From an uncultured Alphaproteobacteria bacterium (GTDB lineage: Bacteria; Pseudomonadota; Alphaproteobacteria; Geminicoccales; Geminicoccaceae), in assembly GCA_937995535.1 (NCBI GenBank), contig CALKJU010000029.1:1-64000 (forward strand): a stretch of 64,000 bases of DNA. The letters run 5' to 3'. The notes under the pieces were generated by a model. It was not told the DNA's origin and did not search any database. It saw only the letters and a program-made list of their open reading frames with translations. Shown in pieces: positions 30,311-41,264 of the stretch. The stretch's first letter is position 1. The number at the start of each line of letters is the position of its first letter. Made by a program: the position numbers and the translations under genes.

Positions 30311-31321
30311 TCAGGCGTAGACCAGGTTGGCGGCCGACTCCGGCAGTTCGACACCGAAGCAGCGCTGGTAGTACTCGGCCACGATGTGACGTTCGGCCTC
30401 GTCACACTTGTTGAGGAACGTCACCCGGAAAGCGAAGCCGACATCGCCGAAGATGTCGGCATTCTCGGCCCAGGTGATCACCGTCCGCGGTGACATGACG
30501 GTGGACAGGTCGCCGGCGACGAAGCCGTTGCGCGTCAGGTCGGCGAGGTTGACCATCTGCGAGATCTGCTTGCGCAGCTTCGGCGTGTCCCAGCCGGGCA
30601 GCTTGGCCAGCACGATGCGGCACTCGTCGTCATGCGCCAGATAGTTGAGCTGCGTCACGATCGACCAGCGGTCCATCTGACCCTGATTGATCTGCTGCGT
30701 GCCGTGGTAGAGGCCGGAGGTGTCGCCGAGCCCCACCGTATTGGCGGTCGCGAACAGGCGAAACGACGGGTGCGCGCGAAGCACCCGGTTCTGATCGAGC
30801 AGCGTCATCCGGCCCTGGCTCTCCAGCACGCGCTGGATGACGAACATCACGTCCGGGCGACCGGCGTCGTACTCGTCGAAGACGAGCGCCACCGGGCGCT
30901 GCAGCGACCAGGGCAGGATGCCCTCGCGGTACTCCGTGACCTGCTTGCCCTCTCGCAGGACGATCGCATCCTTGCCGATCAGGTCGATCCGGCTGATGTG
31001 GCTGTCGAGGTTGACGCGGATGCACGGCCAGTTCAGCCGGGCCGCAACCTGCTCGATGTGGGTCGATTTGCCGGTGCCGTGGTAGCCCTGGATCATCACC
31101 CGTCGGTTGTGGGCGAAGCCGGCGAGAATCGCCAGGGTCGTGTCGCGGTCGAACTGGTACGTGCTGTCGAGGTCCGGCACGTAATCGTTGCGCCGGCTGA
31201 AGGCGCCGACCTCGAGGTCGGAATCGATCCCGAACGCGTCGCGGACCGAGATGCGCGCGTCCGGCAGGGGCGGCAGGTCGATCTCGGCCGTCACGTCCGC
31301 AGCAGGGGTTTCGGGATACAC
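30311..31321 (-). CDS. cobS: Cobaltochelatase subunit CobS (AAA+ ATPase)
   Basis: A 336-residue MoxR-like AAA+ protein. Walker A is GYHGTGKST, Walker B is VALVFDEYD, and the sensor region [23 protein letters not shown] is typical of CobS. It uses ATP to remodel the cobalt chelatase with CobT and CobN. The gene is followed after 12 bases by cobT and preceded by the J-domain gene, the usual alphaproteobacterial order. Confidence 0.96.
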   Translation of the reverse strand: MYPETPAADVTAEIDLPPLPDARISVRDAFGIDSDLEVGAFSRRNDYVPDLDSTYQFDRDTTLAILAGFAHNRRVMIQGYHGTGKSTHIEQVAARLNWPCIRVNLDSHISRIDLIGKDAIVLREGKQVTEYREGILPWSLQRPVALVFDEYDAGRPDVMFVIQRVLESQGRMTLLDQNRVLRAHPSFRLFATANTVGLGDTSGLYHGTQQINQGQMDRWSIVTQLNYLAHDDECRIVLAKLPGWDTPKLRKQISQMVNLADLTRNGFVAGDLSTVMSPRTVITWAENADIFGDVGFAFRVTFLNKCDEAERHIVAEYYQRCFGVELPESAANLVYA

Positions 31322-31416
31322 GCCGAACTCTCCATCACTCCGCCGCCGGCCGCTCCGGGAGCAAGGCCGGACGGCCGATCCTGTCCTGGGTGAGGCGCCT
31401 CGCGCACCGCCGGCGC

Positions 31417-32034
31417 TCAGGCGTAGGCGCGGTGCTCCAACAGATACCTATAGGCCGCGATGATCGACTTCAACCGTTCCTCTGCACCCCGGTCACCGCC
31501 GTTGAGGTCCGGGTGATGCGCTTTGGCCAGCCGTTTGTACTGCCGTTTCAGGTCGGCCAGGGTGAACCCGACCTCGAGCTCGAGCACCGCCATCATCCGG
31601 CTCACGGTCGGCGCGACGCCCGGCCCCACCGGCTCACCTGCCGCGTCGAAGAAGCCGAACGGGTCGTGGATCCGCGGGCCGTGCCCGGCAGCGCGCGTGC
31701 CGAACCGCCAGGTCGGCCGGTGCCAGGTCGTGTCGGCGCGCTGATGCGCCTCGATCTCCGGCCCGGTCATCCCAGCGAAATAGTCCCAGGCCAGGTTGTA
31801 GGCGCGGACATGCTCGAGGCAGAACCAGCGGAACGACCGCAGGCGGTCGCGCGCCTCGGGCGCGGGATAGTCCCCGGCGGCGCTGCAGCCCGGCCAAGCG
31901 CAGCCGCACGGCTCGACCGGCCGCCGCGGCGGCATGCGCCCCGGCCGTCGGCCGGATAGGGCGTCTCCATCCCTGTCCATGACCGGACTATGGCTGGCCG
32001 CGCGAGGGCCGGCAACGCTCGCCTGCGCGCTCAC
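31417..32034 (-). CDS. J-domain (DnaJ-like) protein upstream of cobS
   Basis: A 205-residue protein with an N-terminal Cys-rich segment ([14 protein letters not shown]), a middle domain typical of the family found beside cobS, and a C-terminal J domain of about 60 residues with the HPD motif in [11 protein letters not shown]. It should stimulate an Hsp70 ATPase, and the spaced cysteines may bind zinc. The start at 32034 is supported by the ATGA overlap with the bolA stop; a later Met at 31980 is possible. Genomic position suggests a link to cobalt chelatase assembly, but that is only inference. Confidence 0.87.
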   Translation of the reverse strand: MSAQASVAGPRAASHSPVMDRDGDALSGRRPGRMPPRRPVEPCGCAWPGCSAAGDYPAPEARDRLRSFRWFCLEHVRAYNLAWDYFAGMTGPEIEAHQRADTTWHRPTWRFGTRAAGHGPRIHDPFGFFDAAGEPVGPGVAPTVSRMMAVLELEVGFTLADLKRQYKRLAKAHHPDLNGGDRGAEERLKSIIAAYRYLLEHRAYA

Positions 32035-32312
32035 GGGCCGCCGCTTTCGCCGGGCGCGACGGCGCGCACGGTCAGGGCGTGGATCTCGCCGTGCAGCAGC
32101 TCCGCCGCCGCCTCCATGACCAGGCGTTGGCGTGCGAGGCGGTTCTGCCCGGCGAAGGCGGCGGCGACGATCTCCACCCGGAAATGCGTCTGTCCCCCGG
32201 GGCGGGCCCCGTCATGCCCGGCATGCGCCGCGGAGAAGTCGACGACCTCCAGGCGCTCCGGTCGAAAGACGCGCCGCAAGATGTCCTCGAGCCTGTCGCG
32301 TACGTCGTCCAC
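32031..32312 (-). CDS. bolA: BolA-family protein
   Basis: A 93-residue BolA protein beginning with GTG at 32312 (VDDVRDRLEDILR), with the class II KH-like fold and the conserved THFRVEIVAAAFAGQNRLARQRLV stretch interrupted by the invariant His region (residues near 45-70). BolA proteins bind monothiol glutaredoxins and Fe-S clusters and act in iron homeostasis. The GTG start is preferred because GAGGTGG precedes it and upstream residues are not conserved. First gene of the bolA-dnaJ-cobS-cobT unit. Confidence 0.93.
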   Translation of the reverse strand: MDDVRDRLEDILRRVFRPERLEVVDFSAAHAGHDGARPGGQTHFRVEIVAAAFAGQNRLARQRLVMEAAAELLHGEIHALTVRAVAPGESGGP

Positions 32313-32420
32313 GATCCCACCTCGCCGATGATCCGGCCCGCGCTGCCCACAACGGCGTCGCTTCGCGAGCGCGGTACAACGCCCGCCCTTCGGTTGCAGA
32401 GCCAAGCTCGCGCTTCTCGC

Positions 32421-32436
32421 TTAACGCTCGCTTAAC
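32421..32436. promoter_or_regulatory. CtrA-type binding site (TTAA-N7-TTAAC)
   Basis: TTAACGCTCGCTTAAC matches the full CtrA consensus TTAA-N7-TTAAC exactly. It also forms an 11-bp-spaced direct repeat of CTCGCTTAAC (32416-32425 and 32427-32436). It lies between the divergent bolA (start 32312) and the XRE regulator (start 32526). In a GC-rich genome two TTAA elements at this spacing are unlikely by chance, but CtrA control is inferred. Confidence 0.7.
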
Positions 32437-32525
32437 ACCTGACGCGTAGGTTGAGCGGCCAGACGGGCGGCGCCGATCGGTGGCTCCGCCGCGGTGATCC
32501 CCAGGACGAGGATAGGCGGAGCCCC

Positions 32526-32939
32526 ATGGCCATGGTCAAGACCAAGCCGGTGACGGGTGCGCGTCCGGGCCGGGCACGGCCGCAGGACGTCGACCGTTGG
32601 GTCGGCCAGCGCATGCGCGAACGGCGCGTCATGCTCGGCCTGACCCAGCAGCAGATGGCCGAGCTGATCGGCGTCACCTACCAGCAGGCGCACAAATACG
32701 AGACCGGTATCAACCGGATCGCGGCGGGTCGGCTTTATCTGATCGCCAAGACGCTCGGCGTCGACGTCGGGTACTTCTTCGAAGGTCTTGGCGACGCGGC
32801 GGACTTCAAGCCGAGCCCGCAGCAGCGCCTGCTGCTCGAGCTGGCGCGCAGCTTTGCTGCGGTCCCGAGCCGCCGCCAGCAGGAGGCGCTGTGCGCGCTG
32901 GCGCGGGTTCTCGCCGAGCGGAGCGGCGAGACGTCCTGA
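32526..32939 (+). CDS. XRE-family (Cro/CI) helix-turn-helix regulator
   Basis: A 137-residue DNA-binding protein. After a basic N-terminus, the HTH domain reads RRVMLGLTQQQMAELIGVTYQQAHKYETGINRI, the standard pattern of alphaproteobacterial XRE regulators of about 140 residues (relatives of Caulobacter and Rhizobium small regulators). The C-terminal half is helical, with SPQQRLLLELARSFAAV. The start MAMVKTK at 32526 follows GGAG. Divergent from bolA, with the CtrA-type site between them. Confidence 0.9.
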   Translation: MAMVKTKPVTGARPGRARPQDVDRWVGQRMRERRVMLGLTQQQMAELIGVTYQQAHKYETGINRIAAGRLYLIAKTLGVDVGYFFEGLGDAADFKPSPQQRLLLELARSFAAVPSRRQQEALCALARVLAERSGETS

Positions 32940-32955
32940 GCCGGCCCGCAACCGT

Positions 32956-33531
32956 TCAGCGCTCCGCCGGCGGGGCGTCGGCCGCAGCGCCGCTGTACCA
33001 GCGCGGATAGTGCCGCCGCACGATCTCCCCGTCGCGGGCGAGCGCGTGGCAGCGATCGATGTGGCGCGGCATCCGCGCGTGGTCGCGAGCCGGGCGCTCA
33101 CGGGCGAGCAGCGGTGCGACGGTCTGATAGGCGGTCGTCGCGACGGGGCCGAGCAGCTCGACGAGGTGGGTGCAGCCCTGCACACCGCCGAGACGCTCCT
33201 GGACGGCCCGGCGGAAGCCCGGTCCGAGACGTAGACCCTCGAGCTTGGCAAAGGCCGGCGCGATCGCCGGGCAGACGGCGAACGGCGCGGCCTCGGTGAC
33301 AGCGCACACGGCGCGCACCACGAGTTCGTCGTCGACGGTCAGGCGGAGCCACATGTCGTGGATCGGCTCGCCCGGCTCGAGCGTGCCGCGCTGCTCGTTG
33401 TCGAAAGGGTAGGTCTTGCTGTCCGTGAGCCGGCCCTCGATGTCCCAGAGGCCGTCGTCGCGGCGAAAGCCACGGCAGACTACGTCACGGCGATGGATCA
33501 GCGTGCGCGGCGCGGGCTCGGGCAGGGGCAT
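32956..33531 (-). CDS. DUF2889 family protein
   Basis: A 191-residue protein of the DUF2889 family: an N-terminal RDVVCRGFRRDDGLWDIEGRLTD pattern, a central Cys-containing helix region with VCPAIAPAF, and the C-terminal CTHLVELLGPVATTAYQT segment. No signal peptide; function unknown. The start at 33531 (MPLPEPAPRTLIHRR) matches the conserved N-terminus; upstream frame is Arg-rich and not protein-like. It faces the XRE gene, with 16 bases between their ends. Confidence 0.83.
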   Translation of the reverse strand: MPLPEPAPRTLIHRRDVVCRGFRRDDGLWDIEGRLTDSKTYPFDNEQRGTLEPGEPIHDMWLRLTVDDELVVRAVCAVTEAAPFAVCPAIAPAFAKLEGLRLGPGFRRAVQERLGGVQGCTHLVELLGPVATTAYQTVAPLLARERPARDHARMPRHIDRCHALARDGEIVRRHYPRWYSGAAADAPPAER

Positions 33532-33780
33532 CGGAGACTCGCGGCGTGAGTGGCGGGTTGTGGGACGTTCGACCTCGCGGACGTAGGACGATCGGGCCGC
33601 CCGGCCAACCCGGTCGGCGACGGGCCGGCGCACGTGCAGGACGCTCCGCCATCGCTGCGGCACAGGGGCTGCCCGGTGCCGGCCGACGCGCTCGGGTCCG
33701 TGCCCATGACGGCGGCAGGGCGCGCTCCTGCTCGCCGCTCGGCCGCCGCCGACCTTGCCGGGGGCCACGCAAGGTCCTGA

Positions 33781-33804
33781 GCCCACCGGCGGCCGCCGGT
33801 GGGC
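33781..33804. terminator. Perfect 24-bp palindrome after ppa
   Basis: GCCCACCGGCGG is followed directly by its reverse complement CCGCCGGTGGGC. It lies 14 bases past the pyrophosphatase stop on the minus strand, where a terminator is expected, but no T run follows. The 286 bases between the two flanking genes (33532-33817) hold no other recognisable feature. Confidence 0.55.
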
Positions 33805-33817
33805 GACTCGACCGTCC

Positions 33818-34354
33818 TCAGCCTTTCTGCGCGCTCGCCCGCTCGACCGCCTCCAGGATCAGCCGATGCGCCTCGGCGACGTCGCCCCAGCCGATCACCT
33901 TGACCCATTTGTTGGGTTCGAGATCCTTGTAGTGCTCGAAGAAGTGGGCGATCCGGGCGAGGTCGAGCTCAGGCACGTCCTTGTAGCTGCGCACCGCACG
34001 GTGCACCGGGGTGATCTTGTCGATCGGCACGGCCAGGACCTTCTCGTCGCCCCCGGCCTCGTCCTCCATCAGCAGCACGCCGATCGGTCGCGCGCGCAAG
34101 ACGGCGCCGGGCAGCACCGGCATGCGACCGATGACCATGACGTCGATCGGATCGCCGTCGTCGCTCAGGGTCTGCGGGATGAAGCCGTAATTGCAGGGAT
34201 AGAACATGCTGGTGTAGAGGTAGCGATCGACGAAGATGCAGCCGCTCGCCTTGTCGAACTCGTACTTGATCGGATCGGCGCGCAGCGGCACCTCGATCAG
34301 CACGTTGACTTCGTTCGGCACGTCCTGGCCGGCCGACAGCTTGGTATAGTCCAT
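33818..34354 (-). CDS. ppa: Inorganic pyrophosphatase
   Basis: A 178-residue family I soluble pyrophosphatase. The signature DGDPIDVMVI (Asp66, Asp68 and Asp71 bind Mg2+) is present with EVPLRADPIKYEFDK and DEAGGDEKVLAVP. It hydrolyses PPi to phosphate and so drives biosynthesis. It lies 25 bases downstream of hemF on the same strand. Confidence 0.97.
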   Translation of the reverse strand: MDYTKLSAGQDVPNEVNVLIEVPLRADPIKYEFDKASGCIFVDRYLYTSMFYPCNYGFIPQTLSDDGDPIDVMVIGRMPVLPGAVLRARPIGVLLMEDEAGGDEKVLAVPIDKITPVHRAVRSYKDVPELDLARIAHFFEHYKDLEPNKWVKVIGWGDVAEAHRLILEAVERASAQKG

Positions 34355-34379
34355 GGTGGGGCGCCTCCCTCGTGCGCGG

Positions 34380-35246
34380 TCAGGGCCAAGCGACCGCGGG
34401 CGGCAGCGACATCAAGATCGCCTCCGGGTTGCCGCCGGTCTTCAGGCCGAACTGCGTGCCGCGATCGTAGATCAGGTTGAACTCGACGTAGCGGCCGCGC
34501 CGGACGAGCTGATGCGCGCGCTCCTCGGCGCTCCAGGGCCGGTCCATGTGGCGGGCGACGAGGCGCGGATAGATGTCGAGAAAGGCCTCGCCGACAGCGC
34601 GGGTGAAGGCGAACTGACGCTCGTGCTCGCCCTCCAGATAGTCGTAGAAGATCCCGCCGACGCCGCGCGGCTCGTTGCGGTGCGCGATGAAGAAGTAATC
34701 GTCCGCCCAGCGCTTGAAGCGCTCATAGGCATCGGGGCCGTAGCCGTCACAGGCCGCGCGCAGCCGGTCGTGGAAGGCCGCGGTGTCGGCGTCGTCGGGG
34801 TAGATCGGGTTGAGGTCGGCGCCGCCGCCGAACCAGGTGCGGGTCGTGCGGATGTGCCGCGTGTTCATGTGCGCCGGCGGGACATGCGGCGAGCGCGGGT
34901 GGGCGACGAGCGAGATGCCGCTGGCCCAGAACCGGCCATCCTCGGCGGCACCGGGAATCTGCTGGCGGAACTCGGGGCTGAACTCGCCCCACACGGTCGA
35001 GACGTTGACCCCGACTTTCTCGAACACGCGGCCGCGCATCACCGCCATCACGCCGCCCCCGCCGCCCGGGCGGTCCCATGCCTGGCGCTCGAAGCGCCCC
35101 GGCGTGGTCGTCGCCGCATCTGCTCCTGCGAAGCGATCCTCGAGCGCCTCGAACGCGGCGCAGATCCGGTCGCGCAGGGTCTCGAACCAGCGCGTCGCCG
35201 CGACCGCATCCGGATGCGCCGGATCGCAGAGCGCGCGGGCGCTCAT
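34380..35246 (-). CDS. hemF: Oxygen-dependent coproporphyrinogen III oxidase
   Basis: A 288-residue HemF. Signature segments include [37 protein letters not shown], and the C-terminal [24 protein letters not shown] (split here around conserved Arg and Gly). It converts coproporphyrinogen III to protoporphyrinogen IX in haem synthesis using O2, which fits the aerobic respiratory genes next door. The start overlaps the trmL stop as ATGA. Confidence 0.96.
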   Translation of the reverse strand: MSARALCDPAHPDAVAATRWFETLRDRICAAFEALEDRFAGADAATTTPGRFERQAWDRPGGGGGVMAVMRGRVFEKVGVNVSTVWGEFSPEFRQQIPGAAEDGRFWASGISLVAHPRSPHVPPAHMNTRHIRTTRTWFGGGADLNPIYPDDADTAAFHDRLRAACDGYGPDAYERFKRWADDYFFIAHRNEPRGVGGIFYDYLEGEHERQFAFTRAVGEAFLDIYPRLVARHMDRPWSAEERAHQLVRRGRYVEFNLIYDRGTQFGLKTGGNPEAILMSLPPAVAWP

Positions 35247-35788
35247 GGCGCGGCGCTCACGCCCGCCAGCTCATCGAGCCAGCCGAGCTGTCGCAGCGCC
35301 TCGCCGAGCACGAGCGCCGCGGCCATCGCAGCGTTCAGCGAGCGTCGCCCCGGCAGGAGCGGGATGCGCACACGCAAGTCGACGGCGGCGTGCACCCACG
35401 GCGGCACGCCTTGACGCTCGTTGCCCAGGATCAGCACGTCGTCCTCGCCGTAGAGAGCATGATGGTAGGGGACCGGCCCGGTGGTGCTCAACAGGACGAG
35501 ACGCCGCCCCTGGCCGCGCCGCGCGGCGACGAAGCTATCGCCGTCGATGAAACGCCGCCAGCGCGCGTGCCGGCCGTAATCCAGCGCCGCCTCGCGGATC
35601 CGGCGGTCGTCGAGGGGGAACGCGGCCGGCTCGACGATGTCCAGCGGCACGCCCCAGCAGGCGCAGAGCCGGACCAGTGCCCCGAGATTGTGCGGCCGGT
35701 CGGGTTGCCAGACGGCGAGACCGAGAGGGGCCGGTGGCAGCTCGTCGTTGCGACCAAAGGTCGCTTGTCGCTCATGGGGGCGGTCCAT
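35243..35788 (-). CDS. trmL: tRNA (cytidine/uridine-34 2'-O)-methyltransferase, SPOUT family
   Basis: A 181-residue SpoU-class methyltransferase with the knot motifs [12 protein letters not shown] and [18 protein letters not shown], and the N-terminal [19 protein letters not shown]. It methylates the wobble nucleotide of certain tRNAs with S-adenosylmethionine. Length and order of motifs match TrmL rather than larger TrmH enzymes. It is divergent from petA and upstream of hemF, the usual alphaproteobacterial context. Confidence 0.9.
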   Translation of the reverse strand: MDRPHERQATFGRNDELPPAPLGLAVWQPDRPHNLGALVRLCACWGVPLDIVEPAAFPLDDRRIREAALDYGRHARWRRFIDGDSFVAARRGQGRRLVLLSTTGPVPYHHALYGEDDVLILGNERQGVPPWVHAAVDLRVRIPLLPGRRSLNAAMAAALVLGEALRQLGWLDELAGVSAAP

Positions 35789-35837
35789 AGATTGCGGCCT
35801 CGAACACTGGCGGGCGCTTATCGCAAGGATTTAGCTG

Positions 35838-36377
35838 ATGGCCGATCAGGCGGTCCAAGGCGCCGGCGAGACGCGGCGTGACTTTCTCGAGCTGGCGGCG
35901 CTCGCGACCACGGCGGTGGGCGCCGCAGCGCTGGTCTGGCCGCTGGTCGACAGCATGAATCCGTCCGCCGACGTGCTCGCCCTGTCGTCGACCGAGGTCG
36001 ACGTTTCGCAGGTGCCCGAAGGCTCGGCGATCACCGTGAAGTGGCGCGGCAGCCCGGTCTTCGTGCGACACCGCACGGCGGTGGAGATCGAGGAGGCGGA
36101 GAATGTCGAGCTCTCTGCGCTGCCGGATCCGCAGCCGGACTCGGAACGGGCACAGCGCGCCGAGATGCTGATCGTCGTCGGCGTGTGCACGCACCTCGGT
36201 TGCGTGCCCCTGGGCAACAAGCCGACCGAGCCTCGCGGCGAGTTCGGTGGCTGGTTCTGCCCCTGCCACGGCTCGCACTACGACACCTCCGGCCGCATCC
36301 GGAAGGGACCGGCGCCGGCCAATCTCCCGGTGCCCACCTACACGTATCTCTCCGACGACGTCGTGCGCATCGGCTGA
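35838..36377 (+). CDS. petA: Ubiquinol-cytochrome c reductase, Rieske iron-sulfur subunit
   Basis: A 179-residue Rieske protein. The N-terminus carries a Tat-like [11 protein letters not shown] motif merged with the single membrane anchor. The [2Fe-2S] ligands are Cys117 and His119 in CTHLGC, and Cys141 and His144 in CPCHGSH; Cys122 and Cys143 form the structural disulfide. It passes electrons from ubiquinol to cytochrome c1 in the bc1 complex. First gene of petABC; petB follows after 44 bases. Confidence 0.97.
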   Translation: MADQAVQGAGETRRDFLELAALATTAVGAAALVWPLVDSMNPSADVLALSSTEVDVSQVPEGSAITVKWRGSPVFVRHRTAVEIEEAENVELSALPDPQPDSERAQRAEMLIVVGVCTHLGCVPLGNKPTEPRGEFGGWFCPCHGSHYDTSGRIRKGPAPANLPVPTYTYLSDDVVRIG

Positions 36378-36421
36378 CGGCCGGGCGCGCCAGACCAGAG
36401 CCACGCAACGGGACGCCACGC

Positions 36422-37675
36422 ATGAGCGGCAACCATACGCAGCCGGTGTTCAGGAACGGCCTGGTGCGCTGGGTCGACGACCGCCTGCCGATCTTTACCA
36501 TCGCCTACAACATGGTCGGCCCCGGCTATCCGACCCCGCGCAACCTCAACTATTTCTGGAACTTCGGCTCGCTCGCCGGGCTCGTGCTGGTGCTGCAGAT
36601 CATGACGGGCATCGTCCTGGCGATGCATTACACGCCGCACACCAGCATGGCCTTCGACAGCGTCGAGCACATCATGCGCGACGTCAATTGGGGATGGCTG
36701 CTGCGCTACGCCCACGCCAACGGCGCGTCGATGTTCTTCATCGTGGTCTACATCCACATCTTCCGCGGCCTCTACTACGGCTCGTACAAACCGCCGCGTG
36801 AGCTCCTGTGGATGCTCGGCGTGGTCATCCTGCTCCTGATGATGGCGACCGCCTTCATGGGCTACGTGCTGCCTTGGGGGCAGATGAGCTTCTGGGGTGC
36901 GACGGTCATCACCAACCTGTTCTCGGCGGTGCCGGTCTTCGGCGAATCCATCGTGACCTGGCTGTGGGGTGGCTTCTCGGTCGACAATCCGACCCTGAAT
37001 CGCTTCTACTCGCTGCACTATCTTCTGCCGTTCGTGATCGTCGCGGTCGTCGTCCTGCACATCATGGCGCTGCACCAGTTCGGCTCCAACAACCCTGTCG
37101 GGATCGACGTACGCAAGAAGGACATGATCCCGTTCCATCCGTACTACACGGTCAAGGATCTGTTCGGGATCGGCGTGTTCCTGCTGTTCTTCTCGGCGTT
37201 CCTGTTCTGGGCGCCGAACATGCTCGGGCACCCGGACAACTACATCCCGGCCAACCCGCTGAGCACGCCCGCGCACATCGTGCCCGAATGGTACTTCTTG
37301 CCATTCTATGCGATCCTGCGCGCGATCCCCGACAAGCTCATGGGCGTGATCGCGATGTTCGCCTCGATCGGGGTCCTGTTCCTGCTGCCGTGGCTCGACA
37401 CATCGCGGGTGCGCAGCGCCAACTTCCGACCGATCTACCGCGTGTTGTTCTGGGTGTTGGTGCTCGACTGCGTGCTCTTGACCTACATCGGCGCGAAGCC
37501 GCCCGAGGGTATCTACATCACCCTCGGCCGGGTCGCGACCTTCTACTACTTCTTCCACTTCCTGGTCTTGCTTCCATTGCTCGGCAAGATCGAGCGGCCG
37601 CTGCCCCTGCCCGACAGCATCACCAAGCCGGTCCTGCCGCGCTCGGGCGGCCTCGCGGCACAGCCGGCGGAGTGA
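36422..37675 (+). CDS. petB: Cytochrome b of the bc1 complex
   Basis: A 417-residue cytochrome b, a single polypeptide as in alphaproteobacteria and mitochondria. It has eight or so helices, with the haem His pairs in the second and fourth helices ([37 protein letters not shown]), the quinol-site [15 protein letters not shown] segment and the [13 protein letters not shown] motif of the Qo site. The ATG at 36422 gives the conserved N-terminus ([11 protein letters not shown]). Co-transcribed with petA and petC. Confidence 0.98.
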   Translation: MSGNHTQPVFRNGLVRWVDDRLPIFTIAYNMVGPGYPTPRNLNYFWNFGSLAGLVLVLQIMTGIVLAMHYTPHTSMAFDSVEHIMRDVNWGWLLRYAHANGASMFFIVVYIHIFRGLYYGSYKPPRELLWMLGVVILLLMMATAFMGYVLPWGQMSFWGATVITNLFSAVPVFGESIVTWLWGGFSVDNPTLNRFYSLHYLLPFVIVAVVVLHIMALHQFGSNNPVGIDVRKKDMIPFHPYYTVKDLFGIGVFLLFFSAFLFWAPNMLGHPDNYIPANPLSTPAHIVPEWYFLPFYAILRAIPDKLMGVIAMFASIGVLFLLPWLDTSRVRSANFRPIYRVLFWVLVLDCVLLTYIGAKPPEGIYITLGRVATFYYFFHFLVLLPLLGKIERPLPLPDSITKPVLPRSGGLAAQPAE

Positions 37676-37680
37676 CGCGA

Positions 37681-38445
37681 ATGATTCTCGCTTGGCGCGG
37701 AACCCTCGCCACCATCGGCTTGGTTCTTGGGCTGGCTCACGCCGCCGCGGCGGCCGAGGGCGTGGCTGTCCCATCGCGAAGCTGGTCGTTCGACGGCATC
37801 TTCGGCACCTACGACCGCGCCGCGGCGCAGCGCGGTTTCCAGGTCTACCAGAACGTCTGCGCCGGCTGTCACGGGGTCCGGTTCCTCGCCTTCCGCAACC
37901 TGCTGGACATCGGTCTCGACGAGGAGACGGTCCGTGCGGTCGCGGCCGAGCGCACCGTTGTCGACGGGCCGGACGATGGTGGTGAGATGTACGAACGGCC
38001 AGGTCGGCTGTCGGATCGCTGGCCGAGCCCGTTCGCCAACGAGCAGGCGGCCAGGGCGGCGATGGGCGGCGCTTATCCTCTCGATCTGTCGCTGATCGCC
38101 AAGGCCCGGCCCCAGGGACCAGATTATCTATACGCGCTGCTCACCGGCTATCATGAGCCGCCGGCCGATATGGCGGTCCCGGACGGGCTTTACTACAATG
38201 CTTATTTCCCGGGGCATCTGATCGCGATGCCGCCACCGCTCAGCGACGGCGCGGTCGAGTATGCCGACGGTACCGAGGCGACCGTGGCGCAGATGGCGTC
38301 CGACGTCACCTATTTCCTCACCTGGCTGGCCGAACCGAAGCTCGAGGAACGCAAGCAGACCGGCATCAAGGTGGTGCTTTTCCTGATCGTACTGACGGCG
38401 TTGCTGTACGCCTACAAGCGGCGGATCTGGGCCGACGTCCACTGA
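37681..38445 (+). CDS. petC: Cytochrome c1 of the bc1 complex
   Basis: A 254-residue protein with a signal peptide (about 26 residues), the haem c motif CAGCH after FQVYQNV, the axial-Met region near LIAMPPPLSDG, and a C-terminal membrane anchor (KVVLFLIVLTALLYAYKRRIW). It accepts electrons from the Rieske protein and reduces soluble cytochrome c. It starts 5 bases after petB and is the last gene of petABC. Confidence 0.97.
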   Translation: MILAWRGTLATIGLVLGLAHAAAAAEGVAVPSRSWSFDGIFGTYDRAAAQRGFQVYQNVCAGCHGVRFLAFRNLLDIGLDEETVRAVAAERTVVDGPDDGGEMYERPGRLSDRWPSPFANEQAARAAMGGAYPLDLSLIAKARPQGPDYLYALLTGYHEPPADMAVPDGLYYNAYFPGHLIAMPPPLSDGAVEYADGTEATVAQMASDVTYFLTWLAEPKLEERKQTGIKVVLFLIVLTALLYAYKRRIWADVH

Positions 38446-38513
38446 CGGTGTTCGGGGATCGCCGGCGGCGGGTGGCGCGCTCGCTGCGGTGAGGTGGCCG
38501 GATCGACGATGCC

Positions 38514-38786
38514 TCAGTGGATCTGGATGACCTCGTCGACCGATTGGTACCCACTCGCCGTGATGAGCCCGGTCCGTGTGACGCGCACCGAATGCAGGCG
38601 CGCCTCGATGTTCCGCCGCCAATGATCGAGGAAGCGGCGCAGGACCGGAAAGTCCGGATGCAGGTCGTAATGCTGCCAGACGAAGCTCTGCAGCAGGCTC
38701 GGGTGATCCGGCAGACGGTAGAGGATCTCCGCCGTCGCCAAGCGGTAGCCCCGGAGCTGCAGGCGCATCGCCTCGTGCCGATCCAT
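38514..38786 (-). CDS. usg: Usg family protein
   Basis: A 90-residue protein with the Usg family pattern: QLRGYRLATAEILYRLPDHP, LLQSFVWQHYDLHPDFPVLRRFLDHW (split by conserved Trp and Tyr) and IEARLHSVRV. The family is a small conserved alphaproteobacterial group without a known function. It lies divergent from groESL with 253 bases of regulatory DNA between, a recurrent neighbourhood. Confidence 0.88.
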   Translation of the reverse strand: MDRHEAMRLQLRGYRLATAEILYRLPDHPSLLQSFVWQHYDLHPDFPVLRRFLDHWRRNIEARLHSVRVTRTGLITASGYQSVDEVIQIH

Positions 38787-38860
38787 GGTCGACCTCCTGC
38801 CGTGACCACTCTCAACTCTGCCGCGCCGACCGTGAACGTCAAGTGAATCGCGGCCGAACT

Positions 38861-38874
38861 GTGATCTAGATCAA
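38861..38874. promoter_or_regulatory. FNR/FixK-type box candidate
   Basis: GTGATCTAGATCAA differs from the FNR/FixK consensus TTGAT-N4-ATCAA at one base. It lies 75 bases upstream of usg and about 60 bases upstream of the groES RpoH-like promoter. Oxygen-linked control of usg or groESL is an inference. Confidence 0.5.
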
Positions 38875-38922
38875 CGGCTTAGCAGCCGGCGTCGGGGATT
38901 GCTGACAGCGCCTCGAATGCCT

Positions 38923-38950
38923 CTTGAAGGCGGCCGCGCGGGCGCCTAAA
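38923..38950 (+). promoter_or_regulatory. RpoH (sigma-32)-type promoter of groESL
   Basis: CTTG (38923-38926) and CCTAAAT (38944-38950) are separated by 17 bases, close to the alphaproteobacterial heat-shock promoter CTTG-N17/18-CYTATNT with one mismatch. The expected transcription start lies just before the CIRCE element, the classical arrangement for groESL. Confidence 0.75.
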
Positions 38951-38961
38951 TGCCGCACGCG

Positions 38962-38988
38962 TTTGGCACTCGTCGACCGCGAGTGCTA
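38962..38988. promoter_or_regulatory. CIRCE element (HrcA operator)
   Basis: TTGGCACTC-N9-GAGTGCTAG matches the CIRCE consensus TTAGCACTC-N9-GAGTGCTAA with one change in each arm. It lies 51 bases upstream of the groES ATG. HrcA should bind it and repress groESL until heat shock. hrcA itself is not in the window. Confidence 0.92.
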
Positions 38989-39039
38989 GCAACAGAACAT
39001 CGTTGAGCCGATCGTCACAACAGCCGGAGGTTAGGGCTC

Positions 39040-41041
<2,002 letters not shown>

Positions 41042-41071
41042 GCGATCGCGGTCGATCGGAGGTCAGGAACG

Positions 41072-41098
41072 GGGCCGCGCCGCGAGGCGCGGCCCTTT
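41072..41098 (+). terminator. Rho-independent terminator of groESL
   Basis: GGGCCGCGCC (41072-41081) pairs perfectly with 41086-41095 around GCGA, followed by TTT. It lies 31 bases after the groEL stop. Confidence 0.85.
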
Positions 41099-41264
41099 CC
41101 ATCCCAGCCGATCGGGGCGTGCCGCGGCACGACCGACGGCTCAGGCGGCCGACGGGCGGGCGCGTGCGGCGGCGCTCGTCGGGTCAGGCGCATGACCGGG
41201 CGCAGCGTCGCCAGCACCTCGTCGAGCCGGCGCCAGCCGGCCGCATCGGTCCGCTCACGTTCGA

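Noticed and set aside
31322..31416. Possible cobalamin riboswitch before cobS
   Set aside because: The gap is only 95 bases and shows no B12-box-like sequence.
33532..33817. Largest gap without a gene
   Set aside because: Open frames here are Arg-rich shadows; nothing beyond the palindrome is supported.
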